This document shows, piece by piece, positions 1-8,461 of a stretch of DNA of 64,000 bases. Made by a program: the position numbers and the translations under genes. The stretch covers positions 1,860,001 through 1,924,000 of the forward strand of contig NC_012489.1 in assembly GCF_000010305.1 (NCBI RefSeq). The letters are read 5' to 3'. How positions within the stretch are numbered: the first letter of the stretch is position 1; every line of letters begins with the position of its first letter. The DNA comes from Gemmatimonas aurantiaca T-27 (GTDB taxonomy: Bacteria > Gemmatimonadota > Gemmatimonadetes > Gemmatimonadales > Gemmatimonadaceae). The notes beneath the pieces are model-generated. The model worked only from the letters and a program-made list of their open reading frames with translations. It did not search any database and was not told where the DNA came from.

Positions 1-387
1 GACGCGTCGTGCCGTGGTCTCCGCCGCGTTGAGCAGCTCGTCGGAAATGGCCGCTGCCGCCTCGGTGACCCGCTCCACGTCTTCACGCAGCATGGTCACG
101 GTTTCACGGGCGTCTTCCACGAGCCCGGTGGCTTTCTCCACCAGTGGACGGGTGTCGTTGGCCAGGCGTTCCACGGTGCCGGTGACGCTCTTGATCGCAT
201 CACGTACGGTGAGCATCAGCGCGATGAAGACCCCGAGTGCCCCCACGGCCAGCAGGAGCACGACGAGCTGCAGCACCCCGTTGGTCCAGTCCAGGATCCC
301 CCGGTCGGGAATCGTCCGGGCCACGATGGTATCCGGCAGCGTGATCGCCTGCAGGATGTACGGAGTCCAAGGGGTCGGCATCGACAT
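1..387 (-). CDS. DUF948-type single-pass membrane protein (partial, C-terminus outside window)
   Basis: The first 129 codons are present; the gene runs off the left edge. The protein starts MSMPTPWTPY and has one hydrophobic segment at about residues 38-60 (LQLVVLLLAVGALGVF), followed by a long charged helical stretch rich in V, E, T and R that looks like a coiled coil (VERLANDTRPLVEKATGLVE). A single TM segment followed by repeated Val/Thr/Glu heptads is the usual layout of DUF948 (COG4768) proteins, whose function is unknown. ATG at 387 was chosen over the Met two codons later; no clear Shine-Dalgarno (SD) sequence precedes either. The gene is divergent from murA, with 159 bases between the two starts. 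Confidence 0.6.
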   Translation of the reverse strand, partial: MSMPTPWTPYILQAITLPDTIVARTIPDRGILDWTNGVLQLVVLLLAVGALGVFIALMLTVRDAIKSVTGTVERLANDTRPLVEKATGLVEDARETVTMLREDVERVTEAAAAISDELLNAAETTARRV

Positions 388-546
388 AAACCGGGATCTA
401 AGGGTTCACGAGCGGAGCGGGAAGGGGTTTGTGAGATTCACGACCCGATCTGTGCGGACGCCGGGGAGGCAAGGTGAAGCGCCGATGGCTATGCTTCCCG
501 GGAGTATCCTCCGTATGCGACCCGCGCTTGCTTCAACCCCACTGGT
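388..546. other. divergent intergenic region between DUF948 gene and murA
   Basis: These 159 bases separate two divergent starts and must hold the promoters of both genes. I could not find a convincing -35/-10 pair on either strand. There is no clear SD in front of murA (ATG 547) or in front of the - strand gene. Confidence 0.4.
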
Positions 547-1842
547 ATGGCTGCTGTTCAATTCATCGTCGAAGGTGGTCACCGGCTCGAGGGCAGCATT
601 CGCCCTGCCGGTAACAAGAATGCGGCTCTGCCGATCGTTGCGGCCGCCCTGTTGACTGATCAGCCGGTGCAGTTGCTCAACGTGCCGCGTATCCGCGACA
701 TCGAGACGCTGGTGGAACTGGTGCGTACGACGGGCGCCGACTGCGAGTGGACCGGTGAGAACGCGCTGCGGATTCACGCACGCCAGATCGAAGCGGGCGA
801 TCTCGATCCCACGATGTGCGCGCGCATTCGGGCCTCCATCCTGCTGGCCGCTCCGCTGCTGGCCCGTTGCGGATCGGTCACGCTGTCACCACCAGGTGGT
901 GACGTGATTGGCCGGCGGCGACTCGATACGCATTTCCATGTGCTGCAGGCGTTGGGCGCCTCGTACGAATTGGGGGAACGCTTTCGTTTCACCACCGATG
1001 GGCTGATTGGCGCCGATGTGTTTCTCGATGAGCCCAGTGTCACGGCCACCGAAAATGCGCTGATGGCGGCGGTGGCCGCGAAGGGACGCACCGTGCTGCG
1101 CAATGCGGCCAGTGAGCCGCACGTGCAGGATCTCGCGCAGTTCCTCGTGGCACTCGGTGCGCGTATCGAAGGCATCGGATCGAATGTGTACACCATCGAA
1201 GGTGGGCTGCCGCTCGGCGGTGCGACACACACGATCGGGCCGGATCACATCGAAGTCGGTTCGTTCATCGGACTGGCGGCTGTGACACGATCCACGCTGC
1301 GTATTGAGCAGGCGGGTGTCGAACATTTGCGTAGCACACTGATGGGGTTCGAGCGGCTCGGCATCCGCTGCGATGTTGAAGGGGATGACCTCATTGTGCC
1401 TGCGGATCAGGAGCGCCGTATCCAGAATGATCTGGGTGGACACGTGGCCAAGCTGGAAGACCAGCCGTGGCCGGCGTTTCCGGCGGATACCATGTCGATC
1501 GCCATCGTGGCCGCCACGCAGTGCGAGGGCATGATTCTCTTTCACGAGAAGATGTTCGAATCGCGGTTGTACTTCACGGACAAGTTGGTCGGTATGGGCG
1601 CTCGCATTGTGCTGTGTGACCCGCACCGCGCGATCGTCTCGGGGCCGACGCAGTTGCGGGGAGGGAAGGTGGAATCGCCCGATATCCGCGCGGGCATGGC
1701 GATGTTGCTGGCCGCGATGTGCGCACAAGGCACGAGCGTGATCAACAATGCCCAGCAGATCGAGCGCGGGTATGAGCGCATCGAGTCCCGGCTCGGTGCC
1801 CTCGGCGCCCGCATCCGTCGTGTGGAACTCAGTGCCCGCTGA
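547..1842 (+). CDS. murA: UDP-N-acetylglucosamine 1-carboxyvinyltransferase, Cys-to-Asp active-site type
   Basis: MurA transfers enolpyruvate from PEP to UDP-GlcNAc, the first committed step of peptidoglycan synthesis in the cytoplasm. The 431 aa length and the two-domain EPSP-synthase-like fold fit; the UDP-GlcNAc/PEP motif AGNKNAALPI is at residues 21-30. The catalytic loop reads PGGDVIG, with Asp119 (codon 901-903) where most MurA enzymes have Cys (Cys115 in E. coli). An Asp here is known from mycobacteria, Chlamydia and Borrelia and makes the enzyme insensitive to fosfomycin. No SD is visible before ATG 547, but the N-terminus aligns well with the family. The gene overlaps the start of pgeF. 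Confidence 0.97.
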   Translation: MAAVQFIVEGGHRLEGSIRPAGNKNAALPIVAAALLTDQPVQLLNVPRIRDIETLVELVRTTGADCEWTGENALRIHARQIEAGDLDPTMCARIRASILLAAPLLARCGSVTLSPPGGDVIGRRRLDTHFHVLQALGASYELGERFRFTTDGLIGADVFLDEPSVTATENALMAAVAAKGRTVLRNAASEPHVQDLAQFLVALGARIEGIGSNVYTIEGGLPLGGATHTIGPDHIEVGSFIGLAAVTRSTLRIEQAGVEHLRSTLMGFERLGIRCDVEGDDLIVPADQERRIQNDLGGHVAKLEDQPWPAFPADTMSIAIVAATQCEGMILFHEKMFESRLYFTDKLVGMGARIVLCDPHRAIVSGPTQLRGGKVESPDIRAGMAMLLAAMCAQGTSVINNAQQIERGYERIESRLGALGARIRRVELSAR

Positions 1843-2575
1843 TTCCCCGGACCTGCTCGACCGTTGCTGGCCGGCTACTGGCCTGCCGCAGGGCGTGATG
1901 GGGTGGACCACCACGCGCGAGGTGGGCTCGTTTGGTTTGGGCAGCGACGAACCGGTGGGTGAGGTCATGGCCCGCTGGAGCGCCCTCCAGGATGCGTTGG
2001 CCCGACGCGGCGTTTCCCGGTTGGCGGCCGCGCATCAAGTCCACGGGGCGGCGGTGTCGCTGCATGGCGACGGCTGGCGCGGCTGGCTGCGTGAACGGGG
2101 CGTCGATGGACATGTCTCGGTCGTTCCGGGTACGGCCTTGGCGGTGACCATCGCCGACTGCACCCCCGTGCTGATCGGGCATCCCCGTGGCGCCGTCGCG
2201 GCGCTGCATGCAGGCTGGCGGGGCACGGCGGCGCGGATTCTCGACGTGGGGCTTGATCTTCTGGAGTCGTTGGGATTCCCGTCTCAGGAATGCGAGGTGT
2301 ATCTCGGGCCAGCGATTTGCGGCGCCTGTTACGAGGTTGGTCCCGAGGTGCTGGAGGCGATCACCGGTCAGCCCGCATCAGCCAAAGGGCAGCTCGACGT
2401 GCGTGCCGTTCTGGCAGCGCAAGCGGCCGCACGCGGGGTCGTCAGGGTGACTTCGGACGCGGCCTGTACGCGCTGTGACCGGACGCGCTTTTTCAGCCAC
2501 CGAGGGGGAGATGCGGGGCGACAGCTCGGCATTGTGGCATGGCGTCTCCTTGACCCAGTCTCGAGCGCTCAATAG
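1832..2575 (+). CDS. pgeF: peptidoglycan editing factor PgeF / YfiH-family purine nucleoside phosphorylase-like enzyme
   Basis: YfiH/DUF152 (multicopper polyphenol oxidase-like) family. Members act as zinc-dependent purine nucleoside phosphorylase/adenosine deaminase-like enzymes, and in E. coli PgeF removes mis-incorporated UDP-MurNAc-L-Ser. The active-site His-Cys-His set is visible in AAHQVHG, IADCTPV and AALHAGWRG, and the family signature GPAICGACYEVG is present. Two GTG starts are possible inside the murA end, 1820 and 1832; 1832 was chosen because GGA lies 6-8 bases upstream. The overlap with murA implies coupled translation, and both genes concern peptidoglycan precursors. A strong terminator follows. 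Confidence 0.85.
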   Translation: MPADSPDLLDRCWPATGLPQGVMGWTTTREVGSFGLGSDEPVGEVMARWSALQDALARRGVSRLAAAHQVHGAAVSLHGDGWRGWLRERGVDGHVSVVPGTALAVTIADCTPVLIGHPRGAVAALHAGWRGTAARILDVGLDLLESLGFPSQECEVYLGPAICGACYEVGPEVLEAITGQPASAKGQLDVRAVLAAQAAARGVVRVTSDAACTRCDRTRFFSHRGGDAGRQLGIVAWRLLDPVSSAQ

Positions 2576-2610
2576 GTTGCAAATCTCAAGATGTAACTTC
2601 TTCGTGACCG

Positions 2611-2629
2611 CACCCGCCCCGCGCGGGTG
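2611..2629 (+). other. short inverted repeat downstream of pgeF
   Basis: CACCCG (2611-2616) can pair with CGGGTG (2624-2629) over a 7-base loop. It has no U-tract and lies just before the main terminator at 2634-2661. It may stabilise the mRNA 3' end or be incidental. Confidence 0.35.
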
Positions 2630-2633
2630 ATGA

Positions 2634-2661
2634 AGTGTGGGGATGGCCCCCACACTTTTTT
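2634..2661 (+). terminator. intrinsic terminator after murA-pgeF
   Basis: A perfect 9-bp stem, AGTGTGGGG (2634-2642) with CCCCACACT (2648-2656), has a 5-base loop and is followed by a run of T at 2657-2661. It separates murA-pgeF from the rimP-nusA-infB cluster. Confidence 0.88.
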
Positions 2662-2729
2662 GTTCTCCAGACCTTCGGAAACCGGCCACGAAGCAGGATC
2701 CGTGGTATGGACGACTGGGAGGTCGGCAT

Positions 2730-3197
2730 ATGGGCGAGGCGATCGAACCCATTGTCACGCAGGAACTTGCCGGTCTCGGGTTTGACCTGGTCGAGTTGCG
2801 ACGTGGGGGCTCGCGGGCCCGTCCGGTGCTGGAGATCCGGATCGACCGGCGGGATGAAGAGAAAGTGACCATCGACGACTGTGCGCGCGTTTCGCGGGCG
2901 TTGGAAGCCCGACTCGAGGCTGCCGCGCTGGTCGGAGAACAGTATGTGCTCGAAGTGTCTTCACCCGGTGCTGATCGACCGCTGCGTCATGCGGCCGACT
3001 GGCGCCGGTTTGTCGGACGCCGGGCAACGGTAACCAGTGGGTTGCTGGCGGGAGGCAAGCAGGAAGTCGAAATCGTCGCCGTGACGGGCGAAGGCGGCGC
3101 TGAGGTGGCGTTGGTGCGGGATCCGAAGGGCCGGGAAGTTTCCGTGCCACTTCGTGAGGTCTCGCAGGCGCGCTTGGCGTTCAACTGGAAACGATAG
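2730..3197 (+). CDS. rimP: ribosome maturation factor RimP
   Basis: RimP (155 aa) is needed for maturation of the 30S subunit. The N-terminal alpha/beta domain carries the family pattern EPIVTQELAGLGFDLVELR and later VLEVSSPGADRPL; the C-terminal SH3-like barrel ends in VPLREVSQARLAFNWKR. ATG 2730 is supported by a strong GGGAGG at 2717-2722 (7-base spacing), whereas an open frame reaching upstream to 2637 would start inside the terminator. It is the first gene of the conserved rimP-nusA-infB cluster. Confidence 0.95.
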   Translation: MGEAIEPIVTQELAGLGFDLVELRRGGSRARPVLEIRIDRRDEEKVTIDDCARVSRALEARLEAAALVGEQYVLEVSSPGADRPLRHAADWRRFVGRRATVTSGLLAGGKQEVEIVAVTGEGGAEVALVRDPKGREVSVPLREVSQARLAFNWKR

Positions 3198-3206
3198 GGG
3201 AGACGG

Positions 3207-4523
3207 ATGGCCGGATCGGCGGACATTCTCACGGCGCTGCGAGAGCTGTCGAATCTGAAGCAGATCACGCGCGAGGAACTGCACGGGCTTCTGCAGGACG
3301 GCATTCATGCCGCCCTGGCAAAGAAGCACGGCGCCAACGTCCAGGCAGAAGTCGAGATCGACGAAGCCCGGGGCGAGATCCGCATCGTGCTGCTCAAGAC
3401 TGTCGTGGACGAAGTCACGGACGAGTCGCGTGAAGTGACGGTCGAAGAGGCCCGCTTCATGGACCCGGAGTTCCAGGTCGGCGACGTCATGGAAATTCCG
3501 GTCGACTTCATGGAGTTCGGCCGCACCGCGGTGCAGGCGGCAAAGCAGCGCATCATCCAGCGGGTGCGGGAAGGTGAGCGCACGCGCATTCGCGACGAGT
3601 TTGCCGGACGGGTCGGCGATCTCCTGTCGGGTGAAGTGCAGCAGATCGAACGCGGCAAGCTGGTGGTCATGCTCAACAAGTTCCGTGAAGCGGAGGCCAT
3701 CATTCCCTACCGCGAACAGAACCATCGTGAGCACTACCATCAGGGCGAACCGGTGCGGGCCGTCCTCAAGCGGGTGGAAGACACCCCCAAGGGACCGCGG
3801 CTGATCCTGAGCCGCTCCGACGCGTTGTTTGTGCAGGCGCTCTTCAAGCTCGAAGTCCCGGAAATCCAGCAAGGCATCGTGGAGATCAAGGCGGCGGCGC
3901 GTGAAGTGGGCAGCCGCACCAAGATCGCGGTGACGTCGCGCGATGAAGCGGTCGATCCGGTGGGCGCATGCGTGGGGCTCAAGGGCGCCCGCGTGCAGGC
4001 GGTGGTCAACGAATTGGGCGGCGAACGCATCGATATCGTGCCTTGGTCGCCCGATCCGGAGCGGTTTGCCAAGCTCGCGCTCGCGCCGGCCCGGGTCGCG
4101 CGTGTGTTCAGTGATGCCGCCTCGCGCACCATTCAGGCGGTGGTGGATGAAGATCAACTGTCGCTCGCCATCGGCCGCAATGGACAGAACGTGCGCCTGG
4201 CGTCGGAGCTGACGGGATGGAAGATCGACCTCTATTCGAGCCGCGAGTGGCTGGAGAAGGGTGGCGAAGCGCCGCTCTTCGCGCCGCTTCCGGAGGAGAC
4301 GGAAGAGGCCGATGTGCCGCTCAACGAGATCGAAGGATTGGAAACGGCCACCGTGGCCGTGCTGGCGGAGGCGGGTTATCGCACGCTGAACGACATTCTC
4401 GATCTGGATCGGGACGATCTGCTGCGACTGCCTGGCATTGCGCCGGAAGAAGCGGACCGGATCATGGCGATCATCGACGAGCTCACCACCGAGGATGACG
4501 GCGACGGAAGCCGCGGCGCGTGA
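3207..4523 (+). CDS. nusA: transcription termination/antitermination factor NusA
   Basis: NusA (438 aa) binds RNA polymerase and the nascent RNA, modulating pausing, termination and rrn antitermination. The order is N-terminal RNAP-binding domain (residues 1-130), S1 domain (about 135-200, from FAGRVGDLLSGEVQ), two KH domains (about 230-345, with VGACVGLKGARVQ and AIGRNGQNVRLAS), and a helix-hairpin-helix C-terminal region (LLRLPGIAPEEAD). GGGGAGA just upstream serves as SD. The TGA stop overlaps the GTG start of the next gene by three bases. Confidence 0.97.
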   Translation: MAGSADILTALRELSNLKQITREELHGLLQDGIHAALAKKHGANVQAEVEIDEARGEIRIVLLKTVVDEVTDESREVTVEEARFMDPEFQVGDVMEIPVDFMEFGRTAVQAAKQRIIQRVREGERTRIRDEFAGRVGDLLSGEVQQIERGKLVVMLNKFREAEAIIPYREQNHREHYHQGEPVRAVLKRVEDTPKGPRLILSRSDALFVQALFKLEVPEIQQGIVEIKAAAREVGSRTKIAVTSRDEAVDPVGACVGLKGARVQAVVNELGGERIDIVPWSPDPERFAKLALAPARVARVFSDAASRTIQAVVDEDQLSLAIGRNGQNVRLASELTGWKIDLYSSREWLEKGGEAPLFAPLPEETEEADVPLNEIEGLETATVAVLAEAGYRTLNDILDLDRDDLLRLPGIAPEEADRIMAIIDELTTEDDGDGSRGA

Positions 4524-4900
4524 GTGACGGCGTCGGCGAGCCTCTGCCTTTGGACGACGTCACGCGCCGCAAGGTGCTCGGACTCGTAGGGCTGGGTGCG
4601 CGCGGACGCTTGGTCGTGATCGGTGTTGAGCAGGTGCGGATCGCGGCACAGAAGGGCACGGTGCAGATGGCGTTGGTCGCGAGTGACGTATCCCGTCATT
4701 CGCTGGATAAGGTGGTGCCGGTCCTCAAAGCCCGGCGTGTAGAGATGGTGGAGTGGCCGAGTGCGGCCGAGCTGGGTGGCGCTGTCGGTCGAGAGACGAC
4801 AGCGGCAATCGGGATCGTAGATCAGGCGCTGGCGCGCGGAATCCGTGGCGCCGTGGCCGGGGCAACCCCGGCGGGCGACGCGACGCGCGTTTCGCGGTAG
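4520..4900 (+). CDS. L7Ae/L30e-fold RNA-binding protein, YlxQ-like
   Basis: This 126 aa protein sits between nusA and infB, where many bacteria carry a YlxR and/or YlxQ gene. Its body (KVLGLVGLGARGRLVVIGVEQ..., later GKGTVQMALVASDVS-like and PSAAELGGAVGRE) matches the L7Ae/L30e/Gadd45 fold, a small K-turn RNA-binding domain. GTG 4520 overlaps the nusA stop; the SD would lie within nusA. No YlxR zinc-type sequence precedes it. A role in ribosome or tRNA biology is inferred from fold and context only. Confidence 0.75.
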   Translation: MSDGVGEPLPLDDVTRRKVLGLVGLGARGRLVVIGVEQVRIAAQKGTVQMALVASDVSRHSLDKVVPVLKARRVEMVEWPSAAELGGAVGRETTAAIGIVDQALARGIRGAVAGATPAGDATRVSR

Positions 4901-4909
4901 GAGGACGGG

Positions 4910-7900
4910 TTGAGCAAGCTTCGTGTGCATGACATGGCGGGTGAGTTCGGTATCTCGGCTGACGAGGTCATCGCGCTGCTACGCCAGATGGACGTGCCGG
5001 TTCGCAGCCATTTGTCGCTGCTGACCGACGATCAGGTATCCCGTATCCGCGCCCGGTGGGAGCGTGAAAAGCGGGTGCGCGCTGAAAAGGCGCAGCCGGC
5101 ACCCGCGGCTGCGCCGCGTCGTCGTCGCACCGGTGCTGCCGATGCCGCTCCCGCTCCGGAGGCCGAGGTGTCGGCCGCGCCGGCGCCCGTTGTGCGTCGC
5201 CGCCGCGCCGCCGACCTGCCCGATTCGCACGAAGGGCACGACGACACGCATGAAGTCGCCGCCGAGGCACCGGCAGCAGAAGCGCCGGTCGCTGAAAAGG
5301 TGGTCGAAGTCATTGCCGCTCCGGTGCCAACACCGGTCGCTGCCGAGCCGGCGCCGCGGGTGGAAGTCACGCCCGAGCCTGTCGCGGCTCCCAAGCCGGT
5401 TGTTGTTGAAGTCCCGCCTGCGGCGGCCCCGATCAGCGAAGCCAAGCCGGATGTGCCGGTGTCTGCGCCCAGCGCGGATCCGACGCCCGTGGCCAAGCCC
5501 GCCGACGTCGCACCGGCTGCCCCTGCGGTGGTCAGTGCGCCGGCTGCGCCCCGTCCAGCGGCCCCCCGTCCGGCGGCTCCGTCGCCGGTCAGGCCTCCGG
5601 TGACCCCCGCATCGGCTCCGGCGGCGCCTGCCGCCCCGGCCATTGCGGCTCAGGCACCGCAGTCGGTGCCACCCACGTCATCGCCGGCCACGGCCGCGCC
5701 GACCAGTGCGCCCGCTGTTGCGGCGCCCACGGCCGATGCGACGCCCGCGGCTGCCGCGCCGTCGCCCACGTCCTCACTGCCGCCTGATCGGCCGCGTCCG
5801 CGGCCGGTGGTGCCAGGCGCGCCGCGTCCGCGGTCCATGGGCGGCGGGTCGCCGAACTTCGGTTCGGCACGTCCGATCGCGTCGGCCGCGCCGGGTGGTG
5901 GTCTCAATCAGGGTCAGCGTCGCGACGATCGTCGCGGTCCCGGTGGCCCGGGTGGAGCACCGGGTGGTGGTCAAGCTGGTGCCGGAACGCAGGGTGGTGG
6001 CAACAACCAGCAGAGCAGCAGTCCCAGCCAGGCTGGCGGCCAGAACCAGCAGCGTCGTGGCAAGAAGGGCAAGCGAGGGGCGGTCGATCAGGAAGTCGTG
6101 TCGGCGAACATCACCAAGACGATGACCGCGTTGCGCGGCGCACCGCAGCGCGGTCGCGCGGGCCGTCGTTTTGGCGCAGAAATGCGCGCCGAGGCCGAAG
6201 AGCAGCGTCAGGCGGCAGCCGAGCGCGAACGGAAGACCGTGCGCGTCAACGAGTTCATCACCGTCTCCGAACTCGCGCAGATCCTCAGCATCTCCGCCAC
6301 GCAGATCGTGGGCTTCGCGTTCAAGACGCTCGGCCTCATGGTCACCATCAATCAGCGACTCGACTTCGACCAGATCGAACTGATCGCGGGCGAGTTCGGG
6401 TTCCAGGCCGTCAAGGAAAGCGACTACGCCGCCGACCTGCCCGATACGGGTGGTGAGGACAACGCCGAAGATCTGCGGCCGCGTCCGCCGGTCGTGACCA
6501 TCATGGGTCACGTTGACCACGGCAAGACGTCGTTGCTCGACTACATCCGCAAGGCCAACGTGGTCGCCGGCGAAGCCGGTGGTATCACGCAGCACATTGG
6601 TGCCTACCATGTCGAAGTGGCTGGGAGCCGCACCATCACGTTCCTCGATACGCCGGGCCACGAAGCGTTCACCGCGATGCGTGCCCGTGGTGCGCAGGTC
6701 ACGGATATCGTCGTCATCGTCATCGCCGCTGATGACCAGGTGATGCCGCAGACGGTCGAAGCGATTTCGCACGCCAAGAGCGCCGGTGTGCCGATCATCA
6801 TCGCCATCAACAAGGTCGATTTGCCGACGGCGAACATCCCGAAGGTGAAGCAGGACCTGCTGCAGCATGAAGTCGTGCTCGAAGAGTTCGGCGGCACCGT
6901 GCTGCACTCGGAGATTTCGGCCAAGAAGGGCACGGGCGTGAACGATCTGCTCGAGCAGATCCTGCTGCAGTCGGACATTCTCGAGCTCAAGGCCAACCCG
7001 AGCCGTCGGGCCATGGGTTCGGTGGTGGAAGCGCAGCTCGACCAGGGCAAGGGTCCGGTAGCCACCGTGCTCGTGCAGAATGGCACGCTCAAGGTCGGTG
7101 ACGACTACATCTGCGGCATTCACTCTGGCCGCGTCCGCGCATTGCTGGACGAACGTGGCAAGCAGGTGAAGTCCGCCGGCCCGGCCATTCCGGTCCAGAT
7201 CCTCGGCCTCACCGGTGTACCGATGGCCGGTGATCAGCTCCTGGTGGTGGAAGACGCCACGGCCGCGCGCGAAATCGCGCAGCGTCGTGAACGACTCGAC
7301 CGCGAAGCCAAGAGCCGCCGCACCACGCGTGGTGTGGTGTCGCTCGAAGACTTCATGTCGCATGCGGCGGCCGGACAGAAGCGTCAGTTGCGTCTGGTCA
7401 TCAAGGCCGACCAGGGTGGTCCGGCGGAAGCGCTCGCCGACGCACTCGGACAGTTGTCGAATCCGGAAGTGCAGGTGGACATCCTGCATCGTGGTGTGGG
7501 TGCCATCGCCGAAAGCGACATCCTGCTGGCCAAGGCGTCGGGCGCCATCATCATCGGCTTCCACGTGCGCCCCGACAACAACGCGCGTGCTGCGGCAGAG
7601 CGCGAAGGCGTCGAGATCAAGCTCTATCGCATCATCTACGAAGCGGTGGCGGATGTGAAGGCGGCGCTGGAAGGCATGCTGCGTCCCGAAGAGCGCGAAG
7701 TGGTCTTTGGTGAAGCCCAGGTGCGTGAGACCTTCAAGGTGCCGCGGATCGGCACCATTGCGGGTTGTATCGTCCGCTCGGGTATCATCAATCGTCGGGG
7801 CCGGGTGCGTGTCATCCGCGACGGCGTGGAGATGTACGATGGAGCGATTTCCTCGCTGCGTCGCTTCAAGGACGACGTCAACGAGGTCAAGGAAGGCTAC

Positions 7901-8011
7901 GAGTGCGGTATCGGCATCGAGAACTTCAACGATCTCAAGATCGGCGACGTGTTCGAGTGCTACCGCACCGAGGAAATCGCGCGTACCCTCGACCAGGCTG
8001 CGAAGTCCTGA
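4910..8011 (+). CDS. infB: translation initiation factor IF-2
   Basis: IF-2 is the GTPase that brings initiator fMet-tRNA to the 30S subunit. The 1033 aa protein has an N-terminal IF2N module (KLRVHDMAGEFGISADEVI, residues 3-55), an extremely Ala/Pro-rich low-complexity linker (about 60-400), a second IF2N module (FITVSELAQILSISATQIV), then the G domain with G1 GHVDHGKT near residue 531, DTPGHEAF (G3) and NKVD (G4), and the domain II-IV region ending at 1033. The start is TTG 4910, backed by GGAGG at 4900-4904 that overlaps the stop of the preceding gene. A rare start codon on this essential gene could limit its expression. Confidence 0.97.
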   Translation: MSKLRVHDMAGEFGISADEVIALLRQMDVPVRSHLSLLTDDQVSRIRARWEREKRVRAEKAQPAPAAAPRRRRTGAADAAPAPEAEVSAAPAPVVRRRRAADLPDSHEGHDDTHEVAAEAPAAEAPVAEKVVEVIAAPVPTPVAAEPAPRVEVTPEPVAAPKPVVVEVPPAAAPISEAKPDVPVSAPSADPTPVAKPADVAPAAPAVVSAPAAPRPAAPRPAAPSPVRPPVTPASAPAAPAAPAIAAQAPQSVPPTSSPATAAPTSAPAVAAPTADATPAAAAPSPTSSLPPDRPRPRPVVPGAPRPRSMGGGSPNFGSARPIASAAPGGGLNQGQRRDDRRGPGGPGGAPGGGQAGAGTQGGGNNQQSSSPSQAGGQNQQRRGKKGKRGAVDQEVVSANITKTMTALRGAPQRGRAGRRFGAEMRAEAEEQRQAAAERERKTVRVNEFITVSELAQILSISATQIVGFAFKTLGLMVTINQRLDFDQIELIAGEFGFQAVKESDYAADLPDTGGEDNAEDLRPRPPVVTIMGHVDHGKTSLLDYIRKANVVAGEAGGITQHIGAYHVEVAGSRTITFLDTPGHEAFTAMRARGAQVTDIVVIVIAADDQVMPQTVEAISHAKSAGVPIIIAINKVDLPTANIPKVKQDLLQHEVVLEEFGGTVLHSEISAKKGTGVNDLLEQILLQSDILELKANPSRRAMGSVVEAQLDQGKGPVATVLVQNGTLKVGDDYICGIHSGRVRALLDERGKQVKSAGPAIPVQILGLTGVPMAGDQLLVVEDATAAREIAQRRERLDREAKSRRTTRGVVSLEDFMSHAAAGQKRQLRLVIKADQGGPAEALADALGQLSNPEVQVDILHRGVGAIAESDILLAKASGAIIIGFHVRPDNNARAAAEREGVEIKLYRIIYEAVADVKAALEGMLRPEEREVVFGEAQVRETFKVPRIGTIAGCIVRSGIINRRGRVRVIRDGVEMYDGAISSLRRFKDDVNEVKEGYECGIGIENFNDLKIGDVFECYRTEEIARTLDQAAKS

Positions 8012-8020
8012 GGAGTTAGC

Positions 8021-8461
8021 ATGGGCGAAGTGCGGCGTCCTGACCGCGTCGCCGAAGCGATCCGCGAAGAAGTCGCGACCTTCCTGTCGGAAGGCGCGAA
8101 GGATCCGCGGATCCGCGCGTTCGTCACCGTGACCGCGGTGGAAGTGACGCGCGACCTTCGGCACGCCACGGTGTTCGTCAGCCTCATGGGTGACGACGCC
8201 GACAAGAAGTCCACCACCGCGGGGCTGGCCAGTGTGGCCAGCCATCTGCGATCACAGTTGGGCAAGTCGCTGCGCTTGCGTTCGGCGCCGGAGATTCATT
8301 TCCGGACCGACGAAAGTGTCGCCCGCGCGTCGCGTATCGAGCATCTGTTGGCGAAGATTCGCGATGAACGGGAAGCGCAGGAGCCTGCACAGGACCCTGC
8401 ACAGGACTCTTCGCAGGATGCCTCGGTCGAGGCGTCCGATGCCCCAGACAAGGCCGAGTGA
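8021..8461 (+). CDS. rbfA: 30S ribosome-binding factor RbfA
   Basis: RbfA (146 aa) is a KH-fold protein that helps process the 16S 5' end and matures the 30S subunit. Core motifs are RVAEAIREEVATFL near the N-terminus and ATVFVSLMGD in the middle. The C-terminal 30 residues form an acidic low-complexity tail with repeated AQDPAQD/SQDAS units, encoded by imperfect 12-base repeats, which is longer than in most RbfA proteins. GAGGAG upstream is a good SD. The stop directly abuts the truB ATG. Confidence 0.94.
   Translation: MGEVRRPDRVAEAIREEVATFLSEGAKDPRIRAFVTVTAVEVTRDLRHATVFVSLMGDDADKKSTTAGLASVASHLRSQLGKSLRLRSAPEIHFRTDESVARASRIEHLLAKIRDEREAQEPAQDPAQDSSQDASVEASDAPDKAE

Noticed and set aside
388-546. 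Promoters for murA and the divergent gene
   Set aside because: Several TATxxT-like hexamers but none paired with a -35 at proper spacing.
886-1968. 360-codon - strand frame opposite murA
   Set aside because: Shadow of murA in a GC-rich sequence; no family resemblance.
2637-2729. Upstream extension of rimP to ATG 2637
   Set aside because: Would begin inside the terminator stem; ATG 2730 has a strong SD.
5774-8245. Long - strand open frame opposite infB (823 codons)
   Set aside because: Mirrors the codon bias of infB on the other strand; no start signal or known motif.
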